Positions 1-8,932 of a DNA stretch of 64,000 nt are shown here, one piece after another. The stretch is taken from NCBI RefSeq assembly GCF_003233725.1, contig NZ_QKQV01000004.1, positions 163,057 through 227,056 on the forward strand. The letters are read 5' to 3'. Position 1 is the stretch's first letter. Each line of letters begins with the position of its first letter. The DNA is from Mesonia sp. K7. GTDB lineage: Bacteria; Bacteroidota; Bacteroidia; Flavobacteriales; Flavobacteriaceae. The translations under genes and the position numbers were made by a program. A model generated the notes under the pieces. It was not told where the DNA came from. It saw only the letters and a list, made by a program, of their open reading frames with translations, and ran no database searches.

Positions 1-226
1 AAGTATAAGAAGTAAGTAGGGTTTTAAATATCTCATGTTTTTTTATGTTGTTAAGGCGCCAAAATAAAAAATTAAGAAAAATAAGTCTTTAGCTACTTTT
101 ATAGACTTTAGCATTTTCTTAAGATTTCGCCAAAATAAGAAATTTCTTTATATATAAAGCATAATTTCTGAAAAATTAAAAACGAATATAAGGCGTAAAT
201 ATATTTATTTCAACACATATGTTTAG
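1..226. other. AT-rich intergenic stretch at left edge
   Basis: This is very AT-rich sequence with stops in the frames I examined and no recognisable gene. It leads into the promoter of the NifU-like gene. The end of a gene lying outside the window cannot be excluded for the first few tens of bases. Confidence 0.5.
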
Positions 227-234
227 TATTTTTG
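227..234 (+). promoter_or_regulatory. Putative -7 box of the nfu gene
   Basis: TATTTTTG fits the Bacteroidota -7 consensus TAnnTTTG and lies 15 bases before the ATG at 250. No clear -33 TTTG was found. The box covers the possible TTG start at 232, which argues that translation begins at the ATG at 250. Confidence 0.45.
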
Positions 235-249
235 TCAAAAATTAAAGCC

Positions 250-1155
250 ATGAGTAATTATTCGCTTGAAATAGTACCCACAACACGTCCAAACATCTAT
301 AAATTTGAAGCTAATTCGTTTTTAGTAAATCATAAAAATTATGAATTTAAAAACATAGACGATGCAAAAAAATCGCCATTAGCCCAAAAATTATTCTATT
401 TTCCTTTTGTTAAAACGGTTTTTTTAGCACAAAATTTTGTGGCAATAGAAAAATATGACATCGCCGAATGGACAGATATAAAAGATGAACTGAAAAATAC
501 CATTGAAGAACTGTTAAATTCTGGCGTAAAAATTATTGAAGAAGGTGAAGACAAAAAAGGAAACATACCAGTAACGGTGTACGCTGAAAGCACGCCTAAC
601 CCAAAAACAATGAAGTTTGTTGCCAACAAAAAATTGGTGTTACAATCTTCAGAATACAAGTCGATAGATGATGCAAAAAATTCACCTTTAGCACAAAAAT
701 TATTTCATTTTCCTTTTGTAAAAGAGATTTTTATCGACGAAAACTACATTTCTATCTCTAAATATGACATCGCAGAATGGGAAGATATTACCTTAGAGCT
801 TAGGGAGTTTATCCGCAATTACATTCAAGAAGGAAATGAAGTAGTAAAAACGGGTCAAAATTCCGCTACGACGAAAGAAACACAACCAGAAGTTACCGCT
901 CAAAAAAATCTTGACGATACCTCAAAGGAAATTATTGCCATTCTTGACGAATATGTAAAACCAGCGGTTGCAAGCGATGGAGGAAACATTTTGTTTGATT
1001 CGTACAACGAAGAAACCAAAACCGTAAAAGTAATCTTACAGGGTGCTTGTAGCGGTTGCCCGTCTTCTACTTTTACCCTTAAAAATGGCATCGAAAACAT
1101 GCTGAAAGAGATGCTTCACAACAAAGTAAATACGGTTGAAGCCATTAACGGTTAA
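250..1155 (+). CDS. NifU-like Fe-S cluster scaffold/carrier with duplicated N-terminal domain
   Basis: This is a 301-residue protein that probably assembles or carries Fe-S clusters for cytosolic apoproteins. Its C-terminal NifU domain (about residues 225-295) holds the cluster-binding CxxC in GACSGCPSS (Cys267 and Cys270). Ahead of it are two copies of the Nfu N-terminal domain, about residues 3-85 and 105-190. Both copies contain a near-identical block, SPLAQKLF followed by FPFVK and then KYDIAEW. Most Nfu proteins carry a single N-terminal domain. A longer TTG-initiated reading from 232 is possible, but that codon lies inside the -7 box, so the ATG at 250 is preferred. The gene is monocistronic and converges on the phosphate transporter gene across a shared terminator. 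Confidence 0.9.
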   Translation: MSNYSLEIVPTTRPNIYKFEANSFLVNHKNYEFKNIDDAKKSPLAQKLFYFPFVKTVFLAQNFVAIEKYDIAEWTDIKDELKNTIEELLNSGVKIIEEGEDKKGNIPVTVYAESTPNPKTMKFVANKKLVLQSSEYKSIDDAKNSPLAQKLFHFPFVKEIFIDENYISISKYDIAEWEDITLELREFIRNYIQEGNEVVKTGQNSATTKETQPEVTAQKNLDDTSKEIIAILDEYVKPAVASDGGNILFDSYNEETKTVKVILQGACSGCPSSTFTLKNGIENMLKEMLHNKVNTVEAING

Positions 1156-1178
1156 AATTTCGCTTAAAGCGGAAATAA

Positions 1179-1207
1179 AAAAGGGTAGAATTTAATTCTA
1201 CCCTTTT
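1179..1207. terminator. Bidirectional terminator between nfu and pit
   Basis: A perfect 10-bp stem (aagggtagaa paired with ttctaccctt, loop TTTAA) is flanked by an A-run on one side and a T-run on the other. It can therefore end both the plus-strand nfu transcript and the minus-strand phosphate transporter transcript. Confidence 0.8.
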
Positions 1208-1227
1208 TGTTTTATCGTGATTAAATT

Positions 1228-3480
1228 TTAGTACTGTCTTTTTGCATCTTCGTAATACTGCTGAAATAACTCCAACAAACTAATTGTTGATGTTGCCAGA
1301 TCTTTGGTTTCCAACAGTAAACCAAAGTAAAGCTTTGAGTTTTTCGGACTAGAATCTGAAGTTCTAATTCTATCGATTTGTTTTTGAATCAATCCAGAAA
1401 TCTTATCGATAAGTTGTTGCTTATCTGATATTATTGTTGAGATTCTATCGAAAGAATGTGACTCAAAAACATCCACAATATTATCAAATAACACCTGAAG
1501 GTCTCTGTCAATGTTCTTTAGATCTCTAATCTGGTTGAATTTTAGATTCTTATGGTTATTATTTACATGTTTATAACTCGATCTTGTTATTTGCGAAATC
1601 GACTGCACCATATCCTGTATATGATCTAAAAACAAAATATAAAATTTGCTAGCTTCAACAGGACTATCTTCTAAAGATTTGATAAAGTAAAAAACGTTAT
1701 CTTTTAATTCTTCAACTTGTTTTTCTAAGTCTTTTAGCTTTTTACTGTCCTTTTTGAGTTTACTTACATCATGATAACCCAAGTGATCTATCACTTTACT
1801 GTATCGCTTATTAACATCTGCAATTACCGTAGAAATATTTTCAGAAGTTTCTATCGTAATTTCGTTTATAGTAATAATATCTTGACGGTTAAATCTCTTT
1901 TTGCTTTTCTCTAATTTTGCTTTTCTCTTGTGAATAATGGTTGTTCTAATAATAAAGAAGAAAGCTAAAATTACTAAGAAAACAACAGCAGTCATACCAC
2001 CATACCATATAATAAGCGCAAATAAAGCAGCTGCTAAAAAGGCAACAATTGCTGTAACAAACCAACCTCCAACAACATTTACAACTCCTGCGACACGATA
2101 AACCGCACTTTCTCTATCCCAAGCTCTATCAGCTAGTGAAGTACCCATCGCTACCATAAAGGTAACATAAGTTGTAGAAAGTGGTAATTTTAAGTTGGTA
2201 CCTATAGAAATTAGAATACTTGCAACAACTAAGTTTACCGAAGCTCTAACCATATCAAAAGTTGGCGCATCAAATCTTTTGCTTGGCACCAATTCTTTAG
2301 GTTTCTGAAACTGGTTTTCTATTTTATTTTTTAAGGAAGAAGGTAAAACAGAAGTAAATGCATTTCCTACCAAAATAGAATACCTCACCAACAATCTAGA
2401 AAAGTTATTAGGCTCAAATTTTTCTGCTCCTTCGCCTTGTCTAGCCAAGCTTAACTCGGTTTCTACAACAGACTTTGCCTTACTAGACAACCACAATGTT
2501 GTAACCATGATACCTCCGGCTATAATTAACAAAAGTTCTGGTGTTTGTACTGAACCTGCCAAACCACCCATGTTGAATTCTGATGGAGCTACTCCAGATT
2601 CCATCCATAACTGAAAAGACTGCCAAGCCGCAATAGGCACACCAATAAAGTTTACCAAATCGTTTCCTGAGAAAGCTAAAGCTAAAGCAAAGGTTCCAAT
2701 AAGAATAATTACTTTAAGTATGTTTACCTTAAAAGCACTCATAATTAACTGTGAGATGATAGACCAAAACACAAAGCTTATAAGAATAATGATTAAGGTG
2801 TTATTATTGACAAAGTCTTTAACCTCCGAAGGTATAAAAGCAATGGCTTTCATCCCTTTTATGAAAATAAAATAAGTTATCGCTGTTATAGAAAGTCCTC
2901 CAAAAACAGCTCCAAAATATTTTATTTTTTTCTCATAATTAAAAGAGAAAACAAGCCTAGACAAGTATTGCACTAAAGCACCGACACTAAAGGCGATCAC
3001 GACCGAGAGTAAAATACCTAAAATAATCTCTAAAGCCTTGCTCGAATTGATATATGTAGCAATTTCTTCAAAACCTTGACCACCTTCATAAATTTTTAAT
3101 GCCGCTATACAAACTGAAGCTCCCAAAAGTTCAAAAACAATAGAAACAGTTGTTGATGTTGGTAAACCAAGTGAGTTAAAAAAATCGAGTAATAAAACAT
3201 CGGTAATCATCACGGCGACGAAGAGAATCATAATCTCGTCGAAATAAAATTTTCCAGGAAGAAAAATTCCTTTTCGGGCAACTTCCATCAAACCACTCGA
3301 AAATATTGCTCCAATTGCAACCCCAATACTTGCAACAATCATAATTGTTCTGAAAGAAATTGCTTTTGAACCTATGGCTGAGTTAAGAAAATTAACTGCA
3401 TCGTTGCTCACCCCTACTGCTAAATCTGTTATTGCGAGTACAAATAAGATAACTAGCAATACAATATAAAAGTTCTCCAT
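1228..3480 (-). CDS. PiT-family inorganic phosphate transporter with C-terminal PhoU-like domain
   Basis: This 750-residue inner-membrane protein is expected to import inorganic phosphate by cation symport. Both PiT signature repeats are visible: GVSNDAVNFLNSAIG near residue 24, and FSGNDLVNFIGVPIA in the second half. They sit among roughly ten or more hydrophobic segments within the first 520 residues. The remaining 220 residues are charged and helical (KKLKDLEKQVEELKDNVFYF), like the PhoU/DUF47 proteins that usually accompany PiT as a separate gene. The fusion suggests a built-in regulatory domain. The gene stands alone, and a 15-bp repeat array lies 13 bases before its start. Transport of a related oxyanion is possible. 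Confidence 0.9.
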   Translation of the reverse strand: MENFYIVLLVILFVLAITDLAVGVSNDAVNFLNSAIGSKAISFRTIMIVASIGVAIGAIFSSGLMEVARKGIFLPGKFYFDEIMILFVAVMITDVLLLDFFNSLGLPTSTTVSIVFELLGASVCIAALKIYEGGQGFEEIATYINSSKALEIILGILLSVVIAFSVGALVQYLSRLVFSFNYEKKIKYFGAVFGGLSITAITYFIFIKGMKAIAFIPSEVKDFVNNNTLIIILISFVFWSIISQLIMSAFKVNILKVIILIGTFALALAFSGNDLVNFIGVPIAAWQSFQLWMESGVAPSEFNMGGLAGSVQTPELLLIIAGGIMVTTLWLSSKAKSVVETELSLARQGEGAEKFEPNNFSRLLVRYSILVGNAFTSVLPSSLKNKIENQFQKPKELVPSKRFDAPTFDMVRASVNLVVASILISIGTNLKLPLSTTYVTFMVAMGTSLADRAWDRESAVYRVAGVVNVVGGWFVTAIVAFLAAALFALIIWYGGMTAVVFLVILAFFFIIRTTIIHKRKAKLEKSKKRFNRQDIITINEITIETSENISTVIADVNKRYSKVIDHLGYHDVSKLKKDSKKLKDLEKQVEELKDNVFYFIKSLEDSPVEASKFYILFLDHIQDMVQSISQITRSSYKHVNNNHKNLKFNQIRDLKNIDRDLQVLFDNIVDVFESHSFDRISTIISDKQQLIDKISGLIQKQIDRIRTSDSSPKNSKLYFGLLLETKDLATSTISLLELFQQYYEDAKRQY

Positions 3481-3492
3481 CGAATGGTTTTA

Positions 3493-3567
3493 TTTATTTT
3501 GAACGTGTTTATTTTGAACGTGTTTATTTTGAACGTGTTTATTTTGAACGTGTTTATTTTGAACGTG
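3493..3567. repeat. Five perfect tandem copies of a 15-bp unit upstream of pit
   Basis: The unit TTTATTTTGAACGTG occurs five times without a mismatch (GAACGTG begins at 3501, 3516, 3531, 3546 and 3561). The array ends 13 bases before the minus-strand start codon of the phosphate transporter. It lies in that gene's 5' leader or promoter, between two divergent genes. Fifteen bases is not an integral number of DNA turns. Perfect identity suggests recent expansion or slippage. Confidence 0.95.
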
Positions 3568-3715
3568 CAAAATTCTCTTAAATATCTGAAAAATGAAATG
3601 TTCTATTGTTACCAAATTATTAATTTTTTCGAATTAATTTGGAATTGATATAAATTATATTTTAGCCGATTTATTTGTGTTATATTAGCATATATATAGT
3701 AAACAAAAATAAAAA

Positions 3716-4426
3716 ATGAAAAACTACCTAAGTATTTCTCTATTGCTTTTAATCACTCAGCTTATGACAGCTCAAATGTTTGTTAAACCTCTGAACATAC
3801 GTAATCAGACAGACTACTATGGAATTGGTTATATAAATTTTGATAATAGAGAAATAAAAATAGAGGATTTGACAGGATCTATTTATTATAATGAGAAAGT
3901 TGTTCCTGCAACAATTATCGACTTAAATACTGGAGAGACAATTAATGTTTATGTTCGATACAGGATTTTTGATGATAAGTTTGAAGTTAACCCTCACTAT
4001 GATAGCGATAAGATTGTTTACCTTGATAGAAGTGACCAATATAGCCTAATTATGAATGGGAAAGAATTTATTTTCTCTTACATTCTACCAACTAAAATAA
4101 ATGGTGTGAATAATGGCTATTTACTAACCCTCTTAAAAAGTGATAAAGTAAAACTTTATAAAAGAATGAGTCAAAAAATAAATCAAAAAGTTAAAGATGA
4201 ATATGGTCAAGCCAGAACAGTAGAGATGCATTTAGTAAACAATTCTCATTATTTCGTAGAGATAAACAACAATTTAGTAGAAATTATACCTCACAAAAAA
4301 GAAGCTTATAAAGCTTTTCCTGATCATCAAAAAGAGTTAGAGACTTATATCAAAAAAGAAAAGCTAAAGTTTAAAGACGAAGAAGAAGATTTGAAAGCAT
4401 TAGTAAATTACTATATCAGCCTTTGA
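3716..4426 (+). CDS. Secreted protein of unknown function
   Basis: I do not recognise this 236-residue protein. It begins with a clear signal peptide (about residues 1-19, ending TAQ, a common flavobacterial cleavage site). The mature part is rich in Tyr, Asn, Asp and Lys, with an early part that looks mostly beta and a charged helical tail (KKEKLKFKDEEEDLKALV). No cysteines, lipobox or transmembrane helices were found, so a soluble periplasmic or surface protein is likely. The gene is divergent from pit and convergent with tsaB, and it ends at a shared hairpin. The ATG at 3716 directly precedes the signal peptide and is a convincing start. Confidence 0.75.
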   Translation: MKNYLSISLLLLITQLMTAQMFVKPLNIRNQTDYYGIGYINFDNREIKIEDLTGSIYYNEKVVPATIIDLNTGETINVYVRYRIFDDKFEVNPHYDSDKIVYLDRSDQYSLIMNGKEFIFSYILPTKINGVNNGYLLTLLKSDKVKLYKRMSQKINQKVKDEYGQARTVEMHLVNNSHYFVEINNNLVEIIPHKKEAYKAFPDHQKELETYIKKEKLKFKDEEEDLKALVNYYISL

Positions 4427-4442
4427 TAAATCACAGCCATAT

Positions 4443-4480
4443 AATAAAGAAGTATCCGTAAATACGGATGCTTCTTTATT
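4443..4480. terminator. Bidirectional terminator overlapping the tsaB stop codon
   Basis: A long hairpin (arms AATAAAGAAG and CTTCTTTATT, continued inward by ATCCGT paired with ACGGAT after one mismatch) sits between two convergent genes. Its right arm contains the tsaB stop codon at 4476-4478, so the last bases of tsaB form part of the terminator. Confidence 0.75.
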
Positions 4481-5141
4481 TCCCTCCAACGACAAAATCT
4501 TTTAGGTAAAAAGGCTCAAAGTAGGCAACGTCTTCAAATTGCTGTTGCTGAAATTTCGTGAAAGCTAAATCAACCATAAAGCGAGCAGAGGGATTTTGCT
4601 CTATAAACTCAACATTGCCAACTTTGATAGTCTCATTTATTTTTTGATTGGAATTTCCAATGAAAATGAGCTTTTTATTATCCAAATCTTTAAAAGAATT
4701 TTCATCGATCACCTTTGCATAAGTTTCCTTGATCGCTTTTAGACTTCCGTTTTGACGAAAATAAATTGCTGTATAAATTTCCATACGACGAGCGTCAAGA
4801 TTTGGAATGATGTATGCATCCCCCTGAACTTGACTTGTCAAAGCTTCTAAAGTATCAATAGAAATAAGTGGTTTCTCAAGCGCATAACATAAGCCTTTTG
4901 CCGCAGAGACACCAATACGCAAACCTGTGTAAGAACCAGGACCTTTACTTACCGCTACCGCATCTATTTCAGTTAGAGATTTATGAGCTTTTTTTAAAAC
5001 ATCGTCAATAAACAAGTGAAGTTTCTCTGCGTGCGAAAAATTAGCTTTGTCTTCTTCTTGAAATACTAAAAGTTTAGCATTTTCTGCTATCGCAACAGAA
5101 CAATTGGTGGTGGTGGTTTCTATACAAAGAATTACTGCCAA
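4476..5141 (-). CDS. tsaB: tRNA threonylcarbamoyladenosine biosynthesis protein TsaB
   Basis: TsaB is the inactive kinase-fold partner of TsaD in making t6A37 on ANN-decoding tRNAs in the cytosol. The 221 residues show the N-terminal phosphate-binding strand (ILCIETTTTNCSVAI) and the hallmark GPGSYTGLRIG. The length is normal for the family. It is the last gene of the exporter operon, starting 3 bases after the preceding adaptor gene ends. It is probably co-transcribed with that operon, although no functional link is known. Confidence 0.93.
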   Translation of the reverse strand: MAVILCIETTTTNCSVAIAENAKLLVFQEEDKANFSHAEKLHLFIDDVLKKAHKSLTEIDAVAVSKGPGSYTGLRIGVSAAKGLCYALEKPLISIDTLEALTSQVQGDAYIIPNLDARRMEIYTAIYFRQNGSLKAIKETYAKVIDENSFKDLDNKKLIFIGNSNQKINETIKVGNVEFIEQNPSARFMVDLAFTKFQQQQFEDVAYFEPFYLKDFVVGGK

Positions 5142-5144
5142 AAC

Positions 5145-6416
5145 CTATTTTTTATTGGTTACCTCAACTTTATCTCCCGGATTTAAGCTCTTGGTGACCA
5201 AATTATACGGTCCGGTAACAATCGAATCTCCTACTTTCAAGCCTTTAGTAATCTCGATATTAGCATCATCTTGTATGCCTGTGGTGACAGGTTGCAATCT
5301 CACTTCGCTTCCGTTTTTAACGAAAACACACTCAAAAGTCTCGTTACTTTCCGAAGTTGTATTGCTATTTGCTGAATCCGTTGTCTTTTTTGTGTTAGTG
5401 GTATCGCTTTTCACCACAATCGCACTGATGGGAACCCCAATAATATCTTTTTTACGGTTGGTTATAATATCTACAGTTGCGGTCATTCCCGGCCTAAAGG
5501 GAGAATAATTTTTAACATTTTCTTTTAGCAAGTCTTTATATGATTCTTCCAAGATTTTTACTTTCACTTTGAAGTTGGTCACCTGATCTGCCGTAAGTGC
5601 ATCATCTGCTGAGTTTGAAATCTCTGTTACTTTTCCTGCAAATTCTTTTCCTAGATAAGCATCTACCTCAACAACAGCAGAATCGCCTATACTAACTTTT
5701 ACAATATCGTTTTCATTAACATCCACTTCAACCTCCATCGCGGCGAGATCAGCTACTCGTAAAATCTCTGTTCCAGCCATTTGTTGTGTCCCTACAACCC
5801 TCTCGCCTAATTCGGCATCGAGTTTAGAAATAGTCCCATCCATTGGTGCATAAATAGATGTTCTTCCTAAATTATCTCGAGCTTCAGAAACACTAGCCGC
5901 TGCACTTTGCACACTATAATAAGCTGACTGTTTATTTGCAAGAGCCACTTCGTATTGTGATACAATATTATCCCATTCGGACTTTGAAATCACACCTTTG
6001 TCAAACAGAGTTTTATTTCTGTCGTAATTGGCCTTTGCTTGTTTTAGGCTCGCTTCACTCTGCTTTAAAGAAGCTTGAATGTTTTGGTAACTTGCTTGTG
6101 AACGTTGTAAGTTAGACTGATAAATATCTGGATTTATTTTTACCAATAAATCTCCTTTTTCTACCAATTGACCTTCTTTGATCGGTAATTCGATAATTTC
6201 TCCAGAAACTTCACTCGACAATTTAACCTCTACTGTGGGTTGAATTTTACCTGTTGCCGAGACTGTTTCGGTAATATCCAATGTTTCGATTTTAGCTACT
6301 TCAACTTGTTTAAAGTTACCTGTTTTGCCAAACCAACCTGCTTTTTTGCCCACAACTAATAAAACAATTAGAAAGACAACAGCTAAACCTATATAGAGTA
6401 ATTTTTTGTTTTTCAT
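5145..6416 (-). CDS. Periplasmic adaptor subunit (MacA/HlyD family) of ABC exporter
   Basis: This 423-residue membrane-fusion protein should link inner-membrane permeases to the TolC-like channel. A single N-terminal anchor (about residues 5-22) is followed by a biotinyl-lipoyl-like half (SGEIIELPIKEGQLVEKGD), an alpha-helical hairpin rich in Gln and Ala (about 95-180), the second lipoyl half, and beta-barrel domains. A Ser/Thr/Asn-rich insertion (TTNTKKTTDSANSNTTSE) interrupts the C-terminal part. It lies 2 bases after the TolC-like gene. It is the second adaptor in this operon and is more MacA-like than the other. Confidence 0.88.
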   Translation of the reverse strand: MKNKKLLYIGLAVVFLIVLLVVGKKAGWFGKTGNFKQVEVAKIETLDITETVSATGKIQPTVEVKLSSEVSGEIIELPIKEGQLVEKGDLLVKINPDIYQSNLQRSQASYQNIQASLKQSEASLKQAKANYDRNKTLFDKGVISKSEWDNIVSQYEVALANKQSAYYSVQSAAASVSEARDNLGRTSIYAPMDGTISKLDAELGERVVGTQQMAGTEILRVADLAAMEVEVDVNENDIVKVSIGDSAVVEVDAYLGKEFAGKVTEISNSADDALTADQVTNFKVKVKILEESYKDLLKENVKNYSPFRPGMTATVDIITNRKKDIIGVPISAIVVKSDTTNTKKTTDSANSNTTSESNETFECVFVKNGSEVRLQPVTTGIQDDANIEITKGLKVGDSIVTGPYNLVTKSLNPGDKVEVTNKK

Positions 6417-6418
6417 GC

Positions 6419-7750
6419 TTATAATTTAAGATCTTCTGGTTCTATTCCGAAATACAATTCTAACACTTTTAGTTTAAAAATATAATCATACTTGGCAATA
6501 TTCATATTTATTTTGGCATTATCAAACCTCAGTTTTGATTGACTAAAATCGAAAGCATTTGTTAAACCAACATCATAGCGCTCTTTAGCATATTCGTAAG
6601 CTAACTCTTGTGACTCGACTACTTTTTGTGAAGCTTCATATGCTTTTAAAGCTCCTTTTACATCTACATATGCTTGATAAACATTAGATTCTAAATCTAG
6701 TTTTGCTTGTTCTAACTGAAACTTATTTAGCTCTAAATTTATTTTACTACGTTTTACATTATTTCTAACTGCAAACCCATTAAAAATTGGCACATCTAAT
6801 CTTAAACCATAACCAATACCATCGTTTTGCCATAATTGTTCGGTAAAAGATCTTTCAAAAAAATCGTTGTCAGAATATCTCGTATTGTATCCGAAAAATG
6901 CCGATAAAGTTGGGTAATAATTACTTCGTGTAAGTTGTAAATCTTTTTCGGCTAATGCTACATTTTGCTCTGCAATTTTTACTTCGTTTCTATTTTCTTC
7001 AGCCGAAGCTATAATCTCTTGTACTGGTTTGTTTATGATTTCTGAAGGAACAATTTCATAAGTTTCATCAACAACATCAAAAGCCTCGTAATCTTTAATT
7101 AGTAGTAATTGCGCTAAACTAATCAGTGATATTTTCACATTATTTTCTGCAACAGCAATATTTTGCTTCTCATCTGCATCTTGTGCGGCTATTTCTAATA
7201 AATCTCCTTTTGGTAAAACTCCTGCATCAACTAGGTCTTGAGTACGCTGTAATTGTTCTAAAGTGACTAAATTTTGTGAATTTATTACTTTTAGGTTTTC
7301 TTTATTTAGTAAAACCTGCAGATAGGAGTTGGCTACGGCAAGTGTAATATCATCTTTCATTTTATCTAGGCGGTATTGACTAGCTAATCTAGCAAGTTTT
7401 GCTCTTTGTAATTGTCTTATATTTCTCAAGCCATCAAACAATGTTAGGCTAGAACTCACACCTGTCGTAAACGAAGAGAAAGTTTCATTTTCAAACTCAT
7501 TGGTAACCGGATTAATGTTTGCTCCTGTATTGGTAGAATAAGAAGCTGAACCGTTTAACGAAGGAATAAAACTTCCTATTGCATCGCTTTTATCTATTTC
7601 TGAAGTTTCTAAATCGAGTTCAGATTGCTTGATAGAAATATTGTTTTTTAAGGCGTGATCTATACATTCTTGTAGTGTCCATTTTTTTTCTTGAGCAGTC
7701 AACAAACTTGTGGTAAACACTAAGATTATTAAAGAGAGATAGCTTTTCAT
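6419..7750 (-). CDS. TolC-family outer-membrane efflux channel
   Basis: This 443-residue protein forms the outer-membrane exit duct of the exporter. A signal peptide (about residues 1-19, ending TAQ) precedes two repeats of the outer membrane efflux domain. Each repeat has long heptad-like helices (for example LQRTQDLVDAGVLPKGDLLE) and beta strands for the barrel. The typical start of the mature protein, WTLQECIDHALKNN, is present. It is encoded between the two adaptor genes, so one channel appears to serve both. Confidence 0.9.
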   Translation of the reverse strand: MKSYLSLIILVFTTSLLTAQEKKWTLQECIDHALKNNISIKQSELDLETSEIDKSDAIGSFIPSLNGSASYSTNTGANINPVTNEFENETFSSFTTGVSSSLTLFDGLRNIRQLQRAKLARLASQYRLDKMKDDITLAVANSYLQVLLNKENLKVINSQNLVTLEQLQRTQDLVDAGVLPKGDLLEIAAQDADEKQNIAVAENNVKISLISLAQLLLIKDYEAFDVVDETYEIVPSEIINKPVQEIIASAEENRNEVKIAEQNVALAEKDLQLTRSNYYPTLSAFFGYNTRYSDNDFFERSFTEQLWQNDGIGYGLRLDVPIFNGFAVRNNVKRSKINLELNKFQLEQAKLDLESNVYQAYVDVKGALKAYEASQKVVESQELAYEYAKERYDVGLTNAFDFSQSKLRFDNAKINMNIAKYDYIFKLKVLELYFGIEPEDLKL

Positions 7751-7801
7751 TGTTTATATTTCTAATAGATTTGTATGAGTTTTTACTTTTTTGTTACAAA
7801 A

Positions 7802-8920
7802 TTAGCCTTGCTTAAAGTCGGCTGCTGGTTTTATTTGATTCCAAACTTTTATTTCATCGTCCTTACTTATACCTTCAATTACCTGAACAAAAATACCATC
7901 GCTTACACCCAATTTTACATTTTTCTTTTCAAATTGTTGATCTCCGGTTTTTACTTCAACAAAGGGTTCTTTTGTTTTGGGGTCGAATTGAACCAAAGCT
8001 TCTTTTATCGCTAAAACATTTTCTGCTTTGTCTAAAATAATAGATGCGTTAGCACTTAAACCTGAACGAATAAAGGTACTTTCATCATTTTTCAATGTCC
8101 CTTCAATTTCAAATTGTATCGCTCCATTTTCGTCTAAACCTTTTGGCGCAATATAATCTAATACTGCATCAAACTTCTTGTTTTCGATAGCTCCAACGGT
8201 AATTTCCAACGGTAAGCCTTCTTTGATTTTTCCTACTTCAGATTCATCTACCTTACCTTCAAAAATCATTTTATCTACATTGGCTAAAGTCGCGATGGTT
8301 GTTCCTTCGTTAAAATTATTTGCTTCAATTACTTGGTTTCCTTCCTTTACAGGAACTTCTAAAACCATTCCAGAGATTGTTGCCCTTATTTGTGTGTTTG
8401 CTGAAGCTCCGATACCACTTGTCGTACCTGTTTTTACAATATCATAGGTTTGTAATGCCGCATTATACGTTTGCTTAGCTTGTTGATAAGCTACTTCTAC
8501 TTGATCGAACTCATTAGCCGAAATCACACCTTTATCAAAAAGGGCTTTTTGCCTGTCGTAATTTTTCTTTTGATTATCTAAAGCAATTCTCGCACTTGTA
8601 ATTTGGTTTTTACTACTTGCCAAATTCGAAACATTAGGCACCACTTTCAGTTGCGCAATCAAATCGTTTACTTTTATGGTATCGCCTGCTTTGATATAAA
8701 TTTTATCGATAATTCCGGAAATGTTAGGTTTAATTAAAATCTCTTCTTTCGGAACAATACTTCCAGTAGCAACAGTTTCTTTTACAATTGTTTGCATCGA
8801 AGGTTTTTCTGTGGTATAGACAATTGGATCTTCTTGGTTCTTTTTATACAAATAGTACAGCGAACCTATAAACAAAATGCCTATAATCGATAAAATGACA
8901 ATGGTGATAACTCTTTTCAT
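7802..8920 (-). CDS. Periplasmic adaptor subunit (HlyD family) of ABC exporter
   Basis: This is a 372-residue membrane-fusion protein with one N-terminal anchor (about residues 4-23). It has a lipoyl half (ISGIIDKIYIKAGDTIKVND), an alpha hairpin (DNQKKNYDRQKALFDKGVIS), and beta-barrel and membrane-proximal domains. It shares the YDRxKxLFDKGVIS hairpin motif with the second adaptor at 5145-6416, so the two are paralogues. It begins 12 bases after the second permease gene and is followed by the TolC-like gene. Confidence 0.88.
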   Translation of the reverse strand: MKRVITIVILSIIGILFIGSLYYLYKKNQEDPIVYTTEKPSMQTIVKETVATGSIVPKEEILIKPNISGIIDKIYIKAGDTIKVNDLIAQLKVVPNVSNLASSKNQITSARIALDNQKKNYDRQKALFDKGVISANEFDQVEVAYQQAKQTYNAALQTYDIVKTGTTSGIGASANTQIRATISGMVLEVPVKEGNQVIEANNFNEGTTIATLANVDKMIFEGKVDESEVGKIKEGLPLEITVGAIENKKFDAVLDYIAPKGLDENGAIQFEIEGTLKNDESTFIRSGLSANASIILDKAENVLAIKEALVQFDPKTKEPFVEVKTGDQQFEKKNVKLGVSDGIFVQVIEGISKDDEIKVWNQIKPAADFKQG

Positions 8921-8932
8921 TTTTATTTTAAA

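Noticed and set aside
232..249. TTG start for the NifU-like gene
   Set aside because: The codon lies within the probable -7 box and adds six unconserved residues. The ATG at 250 fits better.
3493..3567. Possible CRISPR array
   Set aside because: The 15-bp units are directly adjacent with no spacers and no cas genes nearby, so this is a simple tandem repeat.
5104..5508. 134-residue open frame on the plus strand
   Set aside because: It is antisense to the adaptor and tsaB genes, starts inside tsaB and has no plausible domain.
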